From NCBI RefSeq assembly GCF_030150205.1, contig NZ_JASLGT010000017.1, positions 280,050 to 344,049 on the forward strand: 64,000 bases of DNA, in the 5' to 3' direction. Of the stretch, positions 15,639 through 24,985 are shown one piece after another. The stretch's first letter is position 1, and each line of letters opens with the position of its first letter. The DNA is from Niabella sp. (GTDB lineage Bacteria > Bacteroidota > Bacteroidia > Chitinophagales > Chitinophagaceae). A program made the position numbers and the translations under genes. A model generated the notes under the pieces. The model searched no databases and was not told the DNA's origin. It worked only from the letters and a program-made list of their open reading frames with translations.

Positions 15639-16255
15639 CGCCGTTGTTTAACCTTTAGAAATACAATGTAGTTTTCTTAAAGCGGCAGATAGCTGAGAAC
15701 GCAGCGCCTGGAAAAGTATCGTAGATTCCTTTTATAAACCATCGCGGTTAAATTGAACCGCGGCTTTAGCTGTATTCCAGAATATCTCAGCGATGGTACT
15801 GCAGGCGCAATCAGCGTATATGCGGCAACTATAAAAAACCTCAAGGAGACGGCATTAAATAGGGGTGCATAGCTATTCAATGCTTCAGTGTTTCGGTGAC
15901 CAACGCAGCAAATAAATGGGCGCTACGTACAAAAAAATAAGAGGGAATACAATGATCTGGAAAGATCCCGTAGCCCTCTTAAGCCCTCTAAACCGTGATA
16001 AAAATAATACAGATATCCGCCTGTGTTTTTATTATTCGATGAACTGCCGGAGATTTTCGCCACGATACCCTAAAATGAAGCCGAAGCATTTGGCGGGTTT
16101 GTTCATCCGGGAAATATTTCGTGATGATCGCCGTAGATGCATATTTAAGGCGATGCTGACTTTTGTAAAATCAGATCAGTATTTCTTTTGATCAGCTGAT
16201 ACCTTAATATAGCGTTTTCAGACAGTGGGGGCTTCCGCCCGTTTTTAGCCTGGTC
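15639..16255. other. Gene-free interval with dispersed repeat copy B (15801-15856)
   Basis: No convincing gene is present. Positions 15801-15856 match 1063-1118 at 48 of 56 bases. A 91-codon plus-strand frame at 15916-16191 is rich in Arg, Lys and Tyr, has no recognisable features and is probably chance. Confidence 0.5.
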
Positions 16256-16263
16256 TATTTTTG
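16256..16263 (+). promoter_or_regulatory. -7 element of the cupin gene
   Basis: TATTTTTG matches TAnnTTTG and lies 57 bases before the ATG at 16321, giving a leader of about 50 bases. Confidence 0.6.
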
Positions 16264-16320
16264 TGTTTCAAACCAGACGCAGGATCCTGACCTGGCCTGA
16301 TTCACAAAAAAAAACATTTT

Positions 16321-16812
16321 ATGACGGAAACTTTTAAATCTACTGCAACAACAGACAATTCGAGATGGTACATGGGGCATTTATTTACCTGGCTGGTAAC
16401 GGCAAAACAAACGGGGGGTAAATTTTCCATTCTTGAGGCCACCATCCGCAAGGGGCTTGAGCCGCCACCACATATCCATGCACTGGAAAGCGAAACCTAT
16501 TATATCCTGGAAGGGGACATGCGTTTTTTTGTCGGCGACCGGGTTTTTGAGGCCCGGCCGGGAGACTGTGTTTATCTACCGGCAAACGTACAACACGGCT
16601 TTACACTCGAAAGCGAAACGGCAAAATGTATCATCCTGATCGAACCGGGCGGATTGGAAGATTTCTTTGCTGAATTTAGTATCCCTGCACCGGAATTGCA
16701 ATTGCCTCCTGTACCGTCCGAACCACCGGCGCCTGAACTGATCCGGCAATTTGTTGCAACACTGGCCACTTATGGGGTTACATCTCCCGGGGAAACAGTG
16801 GAAGCCTGCTAA
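16321..16812 (+). CDS. Cupin-domain protein
   Basis: The 163-residue protein is a single cupin barrel. Motif 1 is PPPHIHALESETYYILEGDM, with the metal-binding H-x-H and Glu, and motif 2 is PGDCVYLPANVQHGF with the last His. It resembles quercetinase-like monocupins that bind Fe, Ni or Mn, but the substrate cannot be told. A Pro-rich link (LQLPPVPSEPPAPELI) leads to a short C-terminal helix. It appears to be transcribed alone, with a hairpin downstream. Confidence 0.9.
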   Translation: MTETFKSTATTDNSRWYMGHLFTWLVTAKQTGGKFSILEATIRKGLEPPPHIHALESETYYILEGDMRFFVGDRVFEARPGDCVYLPANVQHGFTLESETAKCIILIEPGGLEDFFAEFSIPAPELQLPPVPSEPPAPELIRQFVATLATYGVTSPGETVEAC

Positions 16813-16865
16813 AGCCGCTAAAAATTATCCGGTCGTTGAGTAACACAATAATACCAACGTGCACG

Positions 16866-16903
16866 AGTTAAGCCGCTCCGGGTTTTGTTAGAGCGGCTTA
16901 ACT
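16866..16903 (+). terminator. Long hairpin after the cupin gene
   Basis: AGTTAAGCCGCTC and GAGCGGCTTAACT form a perfect 13-bp stem with a 12-base loop. It lies about 55 bases after the cupin stop. No T run follows, so it may act as a terminator or as an mRNA end-protecting structure. Confidence 0.6.
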
Positions 16904-17082
16904 TATGAAATACAAACATCAGATGCATGTCATCACAAATGCAGGATCTACCAGGATTTACTTTTCTTCAGGTATATTGCAACCTGTGATTTTATTAAAC
17001 AACTCATTGCTGGTTTAAGCTGTGGAAAGCCGGCTCATTCCGGTTTTATATTTTTTTTAGCCCTGGTTTTTAATTATTATGG

Positions 17083-17090
17083 TAGATTTG
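17083..17090 (+). promoter_or_regulatory. -7 element that fixes the serine acetyltransferase start
   Basis: TAGATTTG is an exact TAnnTTTG element. Its last base is the G of the upstream in-frame GTG, so that GTG cannot be in the mRNA; the ATG at 17111 is then the first usable start. Confidence 0.7.
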
Positions 17091-17110
17091 TGGGGTATGA
17101 TCAGGTGATT

Positions 17111-17917
17111 ATGGACCAGAATTTTTATCAACAGATATTTGAATCGCAGAAAGGTGTGCCCGTTGTGCCTCCAAACCAGGTGATTTCTTCCTGGGCAGAT
17201 GCGTTGATTTGTTTATTGTTTCCAGAGCGTGCTGATTGTTTTCCCATCAGTACCGAAGAAGTGCAGCATAAGTTCGGCCTCCGGCAGAAGGAGCTGGAAT
17301 CGATCCTTGTAGTTACGGATACCTGTAAGCAGATCTCCAATAAGGCGCGTAATTTTTTTCACCGGCTACCCGAACTGTACCGTTTATTGAATACAGATAT
17401 CGAAGCAATCCTTTCGGGCGATCCTGCGGCTAAAACCCGCTTTGAGGTGATCAGGGCCTACCCGGGCTTTTTTGCTATTGCTTATTACCGGATCGCCAAT
17501 GCCTTGCTTACCCTGCAGGTACCCCATTTGCCGCGGATCCTCACAGAACATGCACACGGTATTACCGGTATCGATATTCACCCAGGGGCTACCATTGGGG
17601 CCTATTTCTGCATCGACCATGGCAGTGGTACGGTGATTGGAGAGTCGACGCTGATCGGTGATCATGTGAAAATTTACCAGGGGGTTACGCTGGGCGCTTT
17701 AAGTGTAGACAAGAGCCTGATGGACCAGAAGCGGCATCCGACGGTGGAAGATGGTGTAGTGATTTACTCCAATGCTACCATCCTGGGTGGCGATACGGTA
17801 ATCGGCAGCAACAGTATTGTGGGAGGGAATGTGTGGCTTACACGTAGTATTCCGCCCAATTCAAAAGTTTACCACCGTCCGTCAATTGACCTGGTAGAGC
17901 AGGACGTGCTGGGGTAG
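17111..17917 (+). CDS. cysE: Serine O-acetyltransferase
   Basis: The protein makes O-acetylserine from serine and acetyl-CoA, the first step of cysteine synthesis. It starts MDQNFYQQIFESQKG (268 residues). The N-terminal half is helical; the C-terminal half is a left-handed beta helix of hexapeptide repeats (GIDIHPGATIGAYF, then GTVIGESTLIGDHV). The catalytic pocket motif IDHGSGTVIGE and the coenzyme loop region GALSVDKSLMDQKRHPTVED are typical of the EpsC/CysE family. The partner cysteine synthase follows 142 bases later, across a low-complexity spacer. Confidence 0.95.
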   Translation: MDQNFYQQIFESQKGVPVVPPNQVISSWADALICLLFPERADCFPISTEEVQHKFGLRQKELESILVVTDTCKQISNKARNFFHRLPELYRLLNTDIEAILSGDPAAKTRFEVIRAYPGFFAIAYYRIANALLTLQVPHLPRILTEHAHGITGIDIHPGATIGAYFCIDHGSGTVIGESTLIGDHVKIYQGVTLGALSVDKSLMDQKRHPTVEDGVVIYSNATILGGDTVIGSNSIVGGNVWLTRSIPPNSKVYHRPSIDLVEQDVLG

Positions 17918-18059
17918 CTATCAGCAATCAGCTATCAGTTATCAGCAATCAGTTATCAGCTATCAGCGGCAACTGAAGACTGAAAACTAAAAACTGAAAA
18001 CTAAAAACTGAGAACTGATAACTCTTTGTAAGATTTAACGATATAGAATTTATAAAAAC
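17918..18059. repeat. Low-complexity spacer of ATCAG and AACTGA units
   Basis: The spacer between the two cysteine genes consists of short repeats: seven or so (A)TCAG-type units such as CTATCAG/AATCAG, then AACTGAAA/AACTAAAA units. The same word types recur near 19070, 47390, 52990 and 63320. Confidence 0.8.
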
Positions 18060-18932
18060 ATGGCTTCTTTACTGGAATTGATCGGCCATACGCCGATGGT
18101 GGAATTAAAAAAACTCAACAGTAATCCCAGCATTAAAATATACGCCAAGCTGGAAGGAAACAACCCGGGCGGAAGTGTAAAAGACCGGGCCGCGCTGAAT
18201 ATGATTGCATCTGCGCTGGACCGGGGTGATATTCAACCCGGCGATAAAATGGTGGAAGCTACCAGTGGCAATACGGGTATTGCGCTGGCGATGATCGCCC
18301 GGTTTTACGACCTGGACCTGGAACTGGTAATGCCCGACACTTCTACCCGTGAACGTACGCTGACGATGGAGGCCTTTGGTGCCCGGGTAACCCTGCTAAC
18401 GGGTATGGAAACCTGCCGCGATTATGCGGAAGAAAAAGCTGCAAGGGGAGAAGCCTTTATTTTAAACCAGTTTGCCAATCCGGATAACTGGGGTGCCCAC
18501 TATAAAACCACCGGTCCTGAAATATGGAACGATACCGGGGGCACTATTACTCATTTTGTAAGCGCCATGGGTACCACCGGTACCATTATGGGCTGTTCTC
18601 GTTACTTAAAGGCACAAAACCCGGGTGTGCAGATCATCGGTTGTCAGCCCACTGAGGAAGCCTCTATACCGGGTATCCGCAGATGGCCGGAAGCCTACCT
18701 GCCTAAAATATTTGAGCCACAGCGGGTAGACCGGGTAATGGATATTACCGAACAGGAGGCCACGGAATACACCCGGCGGCTGGCGAAGGATGAAGGCGTA
18801 TTTGCCGGTATGAGCACCGGGGGTGCGGCTGCTGCCGCTTTACGGCTTGCGTCTGAAATAGAAGCAGGAACCATTGTGTTTATTGCCTGCGACCGCGGCG
18901 ACCGGTATTTGAGCAGTACCCTTTTTGGATAG
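18060..18932 (+). CDS. cysM: Cysteine synthase (CysM type)
   Basis: This PLP enzyme turns O-acetylserine and sulfide (or thiosulfate) into cysteine. The 290-residue sequence has the PLP-binding K41 in NNPGGSVKDRAA, the substrate loop EATSGNTGIALA and the PLP phosphate loop MGTTGTIMG. The segment GIRRWPEAYLPKIF in place of the CysK-type GIGAGFIP points to the CysM subgroup. It is downstream of serine acetyltransferase on the same strand, completing the pathway. Confidence 0.95.
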   Translation: MASLLELIGHTPMVELKKLNSNPSIKIYAKLEGNNPGGSVKDRAALNMIASALDRGDIQPGDKMVEATSGNTGIALAMIARFYDLDLELVMPDTSTRERTLTMEAFGARVTLLTGMETCRDYAEEKAARGEAFILNQFANPDNWGAHYKTTGPEIWNDTGGTITHFVSAMGTTGTIMGCSRYLKAQNPGVQIIGCQPTEEASIPGIRRWPEAYLPKIFEPQRVDRVMDITEQEATEYTRRLAKDEGVFAGMSTGGAAAAALRLASEIEAGTIVFIACDRGDRYLSSTLFG

Positions 18933-18981
18933 GTTAAGCTACGCGTTTCAGGTTTCAAGTTTAAGGTTAGATTTCGTTTGG

Positions 18982-19089
18982 CTTGCCGTGTGGTTGCAGC
19001 ATTTACTATTGACTCATTTTCACATCTTCAAATTTTCAAATTCCCCAGCCATATCTTCTGATAGCTGAAAACTGACGGCTGAAAGCTGT
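18982..19089. repeat. Intergenic direct repeat, first copy
   Basis: This 108-base unit recurs at 19268-19375 with about 93% identity, 286 bases apart. It contains TTCAAATTTTCAAATTCCCC and ATATCTTCTGATAGCTGAAA words. The block 18933-19491 holds no gene. The latter word and the following TTTCGTTTGA link it to the family at 52991-53061 and 63241-63864. Confidence 0.85.
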
Positions 19090-19267
19090 TTAAGGTTAGA
19101 TTTCGTTTGATACTTGTTGATCTATTGACCATTCATTGTTGCCTTTGGGGGGGACATGCAGACCGGGGAGACCTGGGGGCTTTCAGCGTTACAAAATGAT
19201 TCACCCTTGCGATCCCATAGACCCATGATGAAATAATCATCCTTTCTGTTTACTTCTCCGGCCCTGA

Positions 19268-19375
19268 CTTGCTGTGTGGTTGCAGTATTTACTATTGACT
19301 CATTTTCACATCTTCAAATTTTCAAATTCCCCAGTTATATCTTCTGATAGCTGAAAACTGAAGACTGACAGCTAT
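19268..19375. repeat. Intergenic direct repeat, second copy
   Basis: Second copy of the 18982-19089 unit. A third partial copy of the TTCAAATTTTCAAATTCCCC word occurs at about 19393-19412. Confidence 0.85.
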
Positions 19376-19491
19376 TTGACATTCCCACATCTTCAAATTT
19401 TCAAATTCCCCTACAGCGTTTGCGCAATCCGGAAAAAAAATAGCCCGCTTCTTTTTCCGGATATCGAAACGGCCTCCGCATAAACCACAGC

Positions 19492-19499
19492 TACATTTG
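19492..19499 (+). promoter_or_regulatory. -7 element of the TonB receptor gene
   Basis: TACATTTG is an exact TAnnTTTG match 25 bases before the ATG at 19525. No clear Fur-type palindrome is seen next to it. Confidence 0.6.
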
Positions 19500-19524
19500 C
19501 GTCCTGATTTTAAATAAAAAGGAT

Positions 19525-22074
19525 ATGATAAAGAAGTTTGTGCTGGTATTGTTTTGTATGAGTAGCGCTTTGTTTTTATGTGCACAGGAAGCTTCCATCT
19601 ATGGGAAAGTGACCACCGCCGATGGGCAGCCCGTATCATTGATCAGCATCGTGCTCAAAGATACCAAATGGGGAACAGTCTCCAATGAGAACGGCTTGTT
19701 CCGGATAAAAAATATTAAGCCCGGGGAATATACATTGGAGCTTTCTTTTACGGGCGATACCCGGGAAAGCAAAGCCGTTTTTTTACACCCCGGCACCAAT
19801 TTGGAACTCAATTTCAGCATTCACGAAACTTCCCGACAACTCAGCGAAGTGATCGTTGAAACCAACAAGATCATGAACCGCGCAAGTGTATACTCGAACA
19901 AGATGCCGCTTGCAAACCTGGAGAATGCGCAGGTGGTTACAGCCATCCCGGATGTGATCCTTAGAAAACAGATCGCCATGAGCCTGGAAGATGCCATGAA
20001 GAATGCAACGGGCGTATCCAAGATCTGGGACGCGACCAACCGTCCGGATGGCGGTTCTATTTTTGTGAGCCGTGGCTTTCAAACCACCACCAAGGCCCGG
20101 AACGGGTTACCCAATATTGTGAATACAAATGTTGAAATGGCAAACCTGGACCGTATTGAAGTATTGAAAGGCCCTTCGGGTACCCTGTTTGGCAGTATCG
20201 TAAATTCTTACGGAGGACTGATCAACCGGATTACCAAACGGCCTTACTTCTATAACGGGGGCTATGTGGATATCGCCTATGGCTCGTATAATTTTATGCG
20301 CGCCTCCGCCGATGCCAACGTGGTGCTGAAGAAAGACCAAATGGCTTTCCGGATGAATGTGGCGGGACAGAAACAGGATAGCTGGCAAGACGCAGGCTTT
20401 CAGCAAAGCTATATTATTGCGCCATCCTTTATTTACCGGCCCAATGACCGCTTTACGCTGAATGCAGATGCGGAGATCGTAGGCTCCAGGGGCAACAGCA
20501 ACGGGGGAAATTTTATGTTCATCCTGCCACCCAGTACCATTAATGGTTTGCTGAGCTCCATGTTATACGCCCGGTTACCTAAAGAAATGGCCGACGGCAT
20601 AATGGCCCGGGCCCCAAAAACATTGAAGGAAGCCTATGGAACAGATAAAATCAACGAACTGAAACTGGATTATAACCGGTCGTTCATTTCAAACGATGTA
20701 TATTCCAAAACAAATACCAACTCATTTTTTGCAGATGCCAGTTACCGGTTATCGGGTCATTGGACCTCCCAAACAGCCCTTACCTATAGCCTGAGCCACA
20801 ATAACGGGTATGCAGCTTTCCAGTACCTGCTTCCCAATTATCCGGCCAACCTGCTCCGCTCGCTGGCCGGCGGTACACCTGATTTTGGAGTCCCGGGTAC
20901 AGACAGTATTGCCCGCATGGTTTGGAAACCCGTGGGGAGTACCAAAACCCTCGATATACAGCAAAACTTTGTTTCGGACTATACATTTGGTAACCTGCGG
21001 AACCGTGCAGTTCTGGGCGTTGACTACTTATTGTACCGCTCCGATGTTACCTATTATTACTTCAGCGGATTATTACATGGCGTAGCACCATATCCCTATC
21101 TTTTTGACGTGGTGGATGTCAATGGCAGATCCGGATCGGGTCTTGTTTATAATAAACCGAATATCGACAATGCTTACCAGACAAGAGGGAATGTGAACGC
21201 AAGCCCCTATATCCAGCATTCGGATGTATTTAGTGGTTATATCAATAATATCACCAACATTACGGATCAGCTGATCGTTTCGGCGGGTGTGCGGGTAGAC
21301 CGGTTCAACAATAAGCAGGAAGGCGCCATTGCTGAAAGGGTAAAACCGGTACAAACGAAAATTTCTCCCAAATTCGGATTGGTCTTTATGCCGGTCAAAG
21401 ACCAGCTGTCGCTGTTTGCAAACTACCAGAACGGGTTTACCAACCAGTTTGGGCTGAGCAGGGATAGTGTTGCTTTCGAACCGGAGGAAGCCAATCAAAA
21501 AGAAGTGGGAATCAAATATACCCTCCTTAAAAATAAGCTCGCCGGCAGCATCAGCTATTATGATATCCTTGTAAAAAATGTGGTGCGCCAGGATCCGGCA
21601 GATCCCAATTTCAGCATCCAGGACGGAGCACAGCGTAGCAAGGGTATTGAGGTAGAAGTGCTGGCGAATCCTTATAAAGGCTGGACGCTGCTCTTTGGGT
21701 ATGGCTATAACGACAGTAAAATGCAAAAGGCTGATGCGGATGTAGACGGCCTGCGCCCTGTTCCGGCGGGGCCTTACAATACCTTTAATTTCTGGACCAA
21801 CTACACGTTTACCAAAACGGCCCTGGAAGGGCTGGGAGTGGGTTTCAGTCTGAATCACTCCGGGGAATCCAACGCGGTGAACAGTAATATTGATGGCAAA
21901 CTGGTACTGCCGGCAGCCACCATACTGGGTGCACACCTGACCTACGATCGTCAACATTACCGCCTGGGACTAAAGGTGAATAATGTGGGCAATGAAAAAT
22001 ACTGGAAAGGCTGGTCCAATTTTATACCGCAGATGCCGCGGCAGCTGATCGGAACCATTGCCTATAAGTTTTAA
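19525..22074 (+). CDS. TonB-dependent siderophore receptor
   Basis: The 849-residue outer-membrane protein has a signal peptide (VLVLFCMSSALFLCAQ, cut near 20), a carboxypeptidase-regulatory-like domain at about 23-105 (ASIYGKVTTADGQPVSLISI), a plug domain (MNRASVYSNKMPLANLENAQ to RITKRPYF, with LDRIEVLKGPSGTLFG), and a 22-strand barrel ending in Phe (LIGTIAYKF). Plug wording such as SLEDAMKNATGV and the RGFQTTTKARNGLP segment fit the FhuE/FoxA ferric-siderophore class. A PepSY membrane protein follows and is the usual companion for iron release. Confidence 0.92.
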   Translation: MIKKFVLVLFCMSSALFLCAQEASIYGKVTTADGQPVSLISIVLKDTKWGTVSNENGLFRIKNIKPGEYTLELSFTGDTRESKAVFLHPGTNLELNFSIHETSRQLSEVIVETNKIMNRASVYSNKMPLANLENAQVVTAIPDVILRKQIAMSLEDAMKNATGVSKIWDATNRPDGGSIFVSRGFQTTTKARNGLPNIVNTNVEMANLDRIEVLKGPSGTLFGSIVNSYGGLINRITKRPYFYNGGYVDIAYGSYNFMRASADANVVLKKDQMAFRMNVAGQKQDSWQDAGFQQSYIIAPSFIYRPNDRFTLNADAEIVGSRGNSNGGNFMFILPPSTINGLLSSMLYARLPKEMADGIMARAPKTLKEAYGTDKINELKLDYNRSFISNDVYSKTNTNSFFADASYRLSGHWTSQTALTYSLSHNNGYAAFQYLLPNYPANLLRSLAGGTPDFGVPGTDSIARMVWKPVGSTKTLDIQQNFVSDYTFGNLRNRAVLGVDYLLYRSDVTYYYFSGLLHGVAPYPYLFDVVDVNGRSGSGLVYNKPNIDNAYQTRGNVNASPYIQHSDVFSGYINNITNITDQLIVSAGVRVDRFNNKQEGAIAERVKPVQTKISPKFGLVFMPVKDQLSLFANYQNGFTNQFGLSRDSVAFEPEEANQKEVGIKYTLLKNKLAGSISYYDILVKNVVRQDPADPNFSIQDGAQRSKGIEVEVLANPYKGWTLLFGYGYNDSKMQKADADVDGLRPVPAGPYNTFNFWTNYTFTKTALEGLGVGFSLNHSGESNAVNSNIDGKLVLPAATILGAHLTYDRQHYRLGLKVNNVGNEKYWKGWSNFIPQMPRQLIGTIAYKF

Positions 22075-22089
22075 CCGTTATGATACCGG

Positions 22090-22119
22090 TGACCGTTTTC
22101 TAAGAATGGTCATTTTTTT
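22090..22119 (+). terminator. Rho-independent terminator after the TonB receptor
   Basis: An 8-bp stem (TGACCGTT / AATGGTCA, one G-U pair) with a 7-base loop is followed by seven T residues. It sits 15 bases after the stop, so the PepSY gene may have its own promoter or depend on read-through. Confidence 0.8.
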
Positions 22120-22289
22120 AATAATAACGTTGTTTGAATTTTTACGGGAAACATGCAGCAGCGTTTCCCCGCTGATTTGAGGCAGATTAAATACATCGCA
22201 GATCCTGCAGATCCGTTTCCTGCGAAAGTCAGCGCAAAAGATTGGCGAACATCGGCCAGGACCTATCAGAAAGTTGCAACAAGTTCAAT

Positions 22290-23831
22290 ATGATGGAACA
22301 AAAAAATAAACGACTGAAATGGGCCGTTCACCAGAAACGCTGGTTTGGAAAATGGCACCTGTACCTGGGGATCATTGCCGGTGCAATACTTTGCGTGGTT
22401 GGACTTACCGGCAGTATCCTCGTTTTTGCTGATGAGATCGATCAGGCATTGAATAAAGACCTGTTCCGGGCTATGGAACACCAGCGGCGGCATCCGATCG
22501 AAGCGGTCGCCACGCTGGTGCCGCAAAAGTATCCGGGCAAGAAAGTAGACTATGTATTCCTGCCAAAGGAAAACGATCCCAATATCAGTTATGTCTGCTA
22601 TAACTTTACCACGGAAGAACAGTTTTTTATCAATCCCTATACGGCAACCTTAACCGGAAAACGCTTATACCATAGTTCGTTTATTGGTTTTGTAACCGAA
22701 TTGCATACCAACCTCCTGATGCATGGGCCCGGACAGTACCTCGTAGGCCTGGCTACACTTTGCCTCCTGATCCTTACCATCAGCGGACTGCGTTTATGGG
22801 TGCCGCAGCAGTACCGGAAATGGAAACAATGGCGATCGGTACTTACGGTAAATTTCAGGTCCGGCTGGAAGCGGCAGAACTATGACTGGCACAATGTATT
22901 GGGCGTTTATTCGGCACCCGTGATCGTGATGCTGTCGCTGACGGGATTGGCGCTTACATTCGGACCCGTCTTTATCGCGCTATTATTTATGCTTACCGGC
23001 CGTTCGCCGCAATCGGTACAGCAGATCTTCGCACAAAAATCAGAATGGGTACCGGGCCGCAAGGCACTTACACCGGCGGAAGCTGCTGCTGTTGCCAGCG
23101 CGCAATTTCCACATGCCGTTATCCGGGGCATCGCTTATCCTGCAGACAGTACAGCGGCTTACCGGTTCGATATGCGGTCCGATGGCGTATCGAAAGAAGG
23201 GAACCGGATCATGCTGAGCATTGATCAGTATACCGGCAAACTGCTGTTAAACAGTGAAACGGATTTTCCGAATATCGGCAATAGTTACCTCACCTGGCTG
23301 GTGCCTTTACACCTGGGTACCTTTGGCGGACTGCCCACCCGGATACTTGCTTTTTTAGGAGGGCTTGTACCATTGCTATTGTTTATAACCGGCTTTATTG
23401 TCTGGTGGCCCCGGTTCAAAAAGCAGCAGGGAAAACAAGGTGCTGTTCCGCCGCGGCCATCTAAGAATGAAAAACAATTACAGGCGATCCGGGCACTGCC
23501 TGCCGGAAGCTATTTTTTAGTTCACTTTAAAAAAGGATTGAAGTATGGCGCCCTGTTGCTGGGATCGGCATTGCTGGCAGGGTTGCTTTACGGCCTTATT
23601 TCCGGCATACCGGTTCAGCCGGCTTTGTTTGCCCTGTTATATACCGGTATTTCCGTTATTGTAAATGTTGTGATCGCATTGCTGGTGTTGATGATGGGAG
23701 GCCTGTTACTCCTGCTGTTAAAAAAGCCGGTAAAAGGCTTGCTGAAATATTTTTCGTTATCGCTGGGCATACTGCTCGTTTTTCTCCCGTTTGTGCTGGC
23801 GATTGCCCTGCTCTCAAAAAACCTGTTTTAA
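22290..23831 (+). CDS. PepSY-associated transmembrane protein (iron-uptake reductase type)
   Basis: The 514-residue protein starts at the ATG ATG pair at 22290 (MMEQKNKRLKWAVHQKR); the frame opens earlier but only with non-ATG codons. It has the family's first helix motif FGKWHLYLGIIAGAILCVVG, then HTNLLMHGPGQYLVG and YDWHNVLGVYSAPVIVML with His residues that may bind heme, and a C-terminal set of extra helices. Such proteins are found beside siderophore receptors and are thought to reduce the ferric siderophore at the inner membrane. Its position supports that role here. Confidence 0.88.
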   Translation: MMEQKNKRLKWAVHQKRWFGKWHLYLGIIAGAILCVVGLTGSILVFADEIDQALNKDLFRAMEHQRRHPIEAVATLVPQKYPGKKVDYVFLPKENDPNISYVCYNFTTEEQFFINPYTATLTGKRLYHSSFIGFVTELHTNLLMHGPGQYLVGLATLCLLILTISGLRLWVPQQYRKWKQWRSVLTVNFRSGWKRQNYDWHNVLGVYSAPVIVMLSLTGLALTFGPVFIALLFMLTGRSPQSVQQIFAQKSEWVPGRKALTPAEAAAVASAQFPHAVIRGIAYPADSTAAYRFDMRSDGVSKEGNRIMLSIDQYTGKLLLNSETDFPNIGNSYLTWLVPLHLGTFGGLPTRILAFLGGLVPLLLFITGFIVWWPRFKKQQGKQGAVPPRPSKNEKQLQAIRALPAGSYFLVHFKKGLKYGALLLGSALLAGLLYGLISGIPVQPALFALLYTGISVIVNVVIALLVLMMGGLLLLLLKKPVKGLLKYFSLSLGILLVFLPFVLAIALLSKNLF

Positions 23832-23891
23832 TTGCAGGCAATTAAAAACGGCAACAGTCAGTGCCTACATATAAAAGAAGATGAGGGACTG

Positions 23892-24629
23892 TTATTGATC
23901 CCTCCGGCTTTCTACCGTATATACAAAAGAGTCGGCCTTATAATAACCCAGGTTGTATTCAATCGGGCGTTCGCCCTGGTCGTATACAAACCGTTTACGG
24001 AAGAGCACCGGGTCGCCCTGGGGAATCTCCAGTTTTTCGGCAATAAATTTTGAAGCCGGTTTGGCGCTGATCTCTTCTTTGGATAGATTCACTACGATAT
24101 GGTGGTTTTTCTCCAGCATTTCATACAGCGGTGTATTAAAATCTTCTTCACCGGTAAGACCGATCCGGGGATGAAAAAAGGAAACAAAATATACAAAGGG
24201 TGCTTCCGGACGTCCGCGCAAACGCTCCAGCTTCAGGATCTTCTTATCCGGCGCGATCTGGAAAAAATTTGCAATTATCTCTTCCGGATGTACCCAGCTT
24301 ACATGCAATTCATAGTTTTTAATAGGGATACCCCGGGTTTGCATTTCCTGGGAAAAGCTCAGCCAGTTGTTGGATTTTGAGCTTACAGCGGTTCCTGCAA
24401 CACGGGTGCCGATCCCTTTTTTCCGGATCAGCAACCCATCATATACCAGTTTGTTCAATGCCTGCCGTAAGGTGGTACGCGAAATCGCCAGTTGCTTAGC
24501 AAGGTCTACCTCATTGGGTAATAATTTTCCATTGGCAAACTGGGGATCCTTGATCAGGTTGCGGAGAAGCTGTTCTGCCTGCACGTGCAGCGGAATATGA
24601 TTTTTATGATCCAGCGAAAGTTTCATCAT
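23892..24629 (-). CDS. GntR-family regulator with UTRA ligand domain (HutC subfamily)
   Basis: The start at 24629 (MMKLSLDHKNHIPLHVQ) is set by a -7 element just upstream. An N-terminal winged helix (LPNEVDLAKQLAISRTTLRQ, ALNKLVYDGLLIRKKGIGTR) is followed by a UTRA domain from about residue 85 to the end (LERLRGRPEAPFVYFVSFF; then GDPVLFRKRFVYD and PIEYNLGYYKAD). HutC-type regulators bind sugars, sugar phosphates or related small acids. It lies at the downstream end of the carbohydrate locus on the same strand and may control the symporter and phosphorylase genes. Confidence 0.9.
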   Translation of the reverse strand: MMKLSLDHKNHIPLHVQAEQLLRNLIKDPQFANGKLLPNEVDLAKQLAISRTTLRQALNKLVYDGLLIRKKGIGTRVAGTAVSSKSNNWLSFSQEMQTRGIPIKNYELHVSWVHPEEIIANFFQIAPDKKILKLERLRGRPEAPFVYFVSFFHPRIGLTGEEDFNTPLYEMLEKNHHIVVNLSKEEISAKPASKFIAEKLEIPQGDPVLFRKRFVYDQGERPIEYNLGYYKADSFVYTVESRRDQ

Positions 24630-24644
24630 TTTAATGCTTAAAGA

Positions 24645-24652
24645 CAAAAATA
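24645..24652 (-). promoter_or_regulatory. -7 element of the GntR/UTRA gene
   Basis: On the minus strand TATTTTTG matches TAnnTTTG, 15 bases before the chosen ATG. It rules out the earlier frame start at 24674. The remaining 24653-24985 shows no gene. Confidence 0.6.
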
Positions 24653-24985
24653 GAACTATTTGAACATTTATCACCTGTTATGGCACTATACATATGGAGC
24701 ATACCAGTGGCCGATGAAAGGTACAAAAAGAATGACAAATAGCTGGTTTCCTGTTGTATTATCGGCTTTTGAAGGAAAAATTTTGGTAGATATGGGCAAA
24801 CATTGTTCCGGTTAAGCCGTCATTTTGGGTTGTATGTTTTTATGTATGAACAATTAATGGCCCTCAGTAAGGCACCGTTTTATGCCGGTTACAGGTATTC
24901 ATGCGACCGGGTACCAGGCAGATCATTCCTAAAAGCTGGTGCGATAGCATTTATATGATTTGTTTGAAAGCGCCGGCAGATAGCT

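Noticed and set aside
15916..16191. Plus-strand 91-codon frame in a gene-free gap
   Set aside because: Composition is not protein-like and no promoter or family signal was found.
21073..21957. Minus-strand 294-codon frame inside the TonB receptor
   Set aside because: It lies wholly antisense to a clear receptor gene and has no domain or start signal; long antisense frames are common at this base composition.
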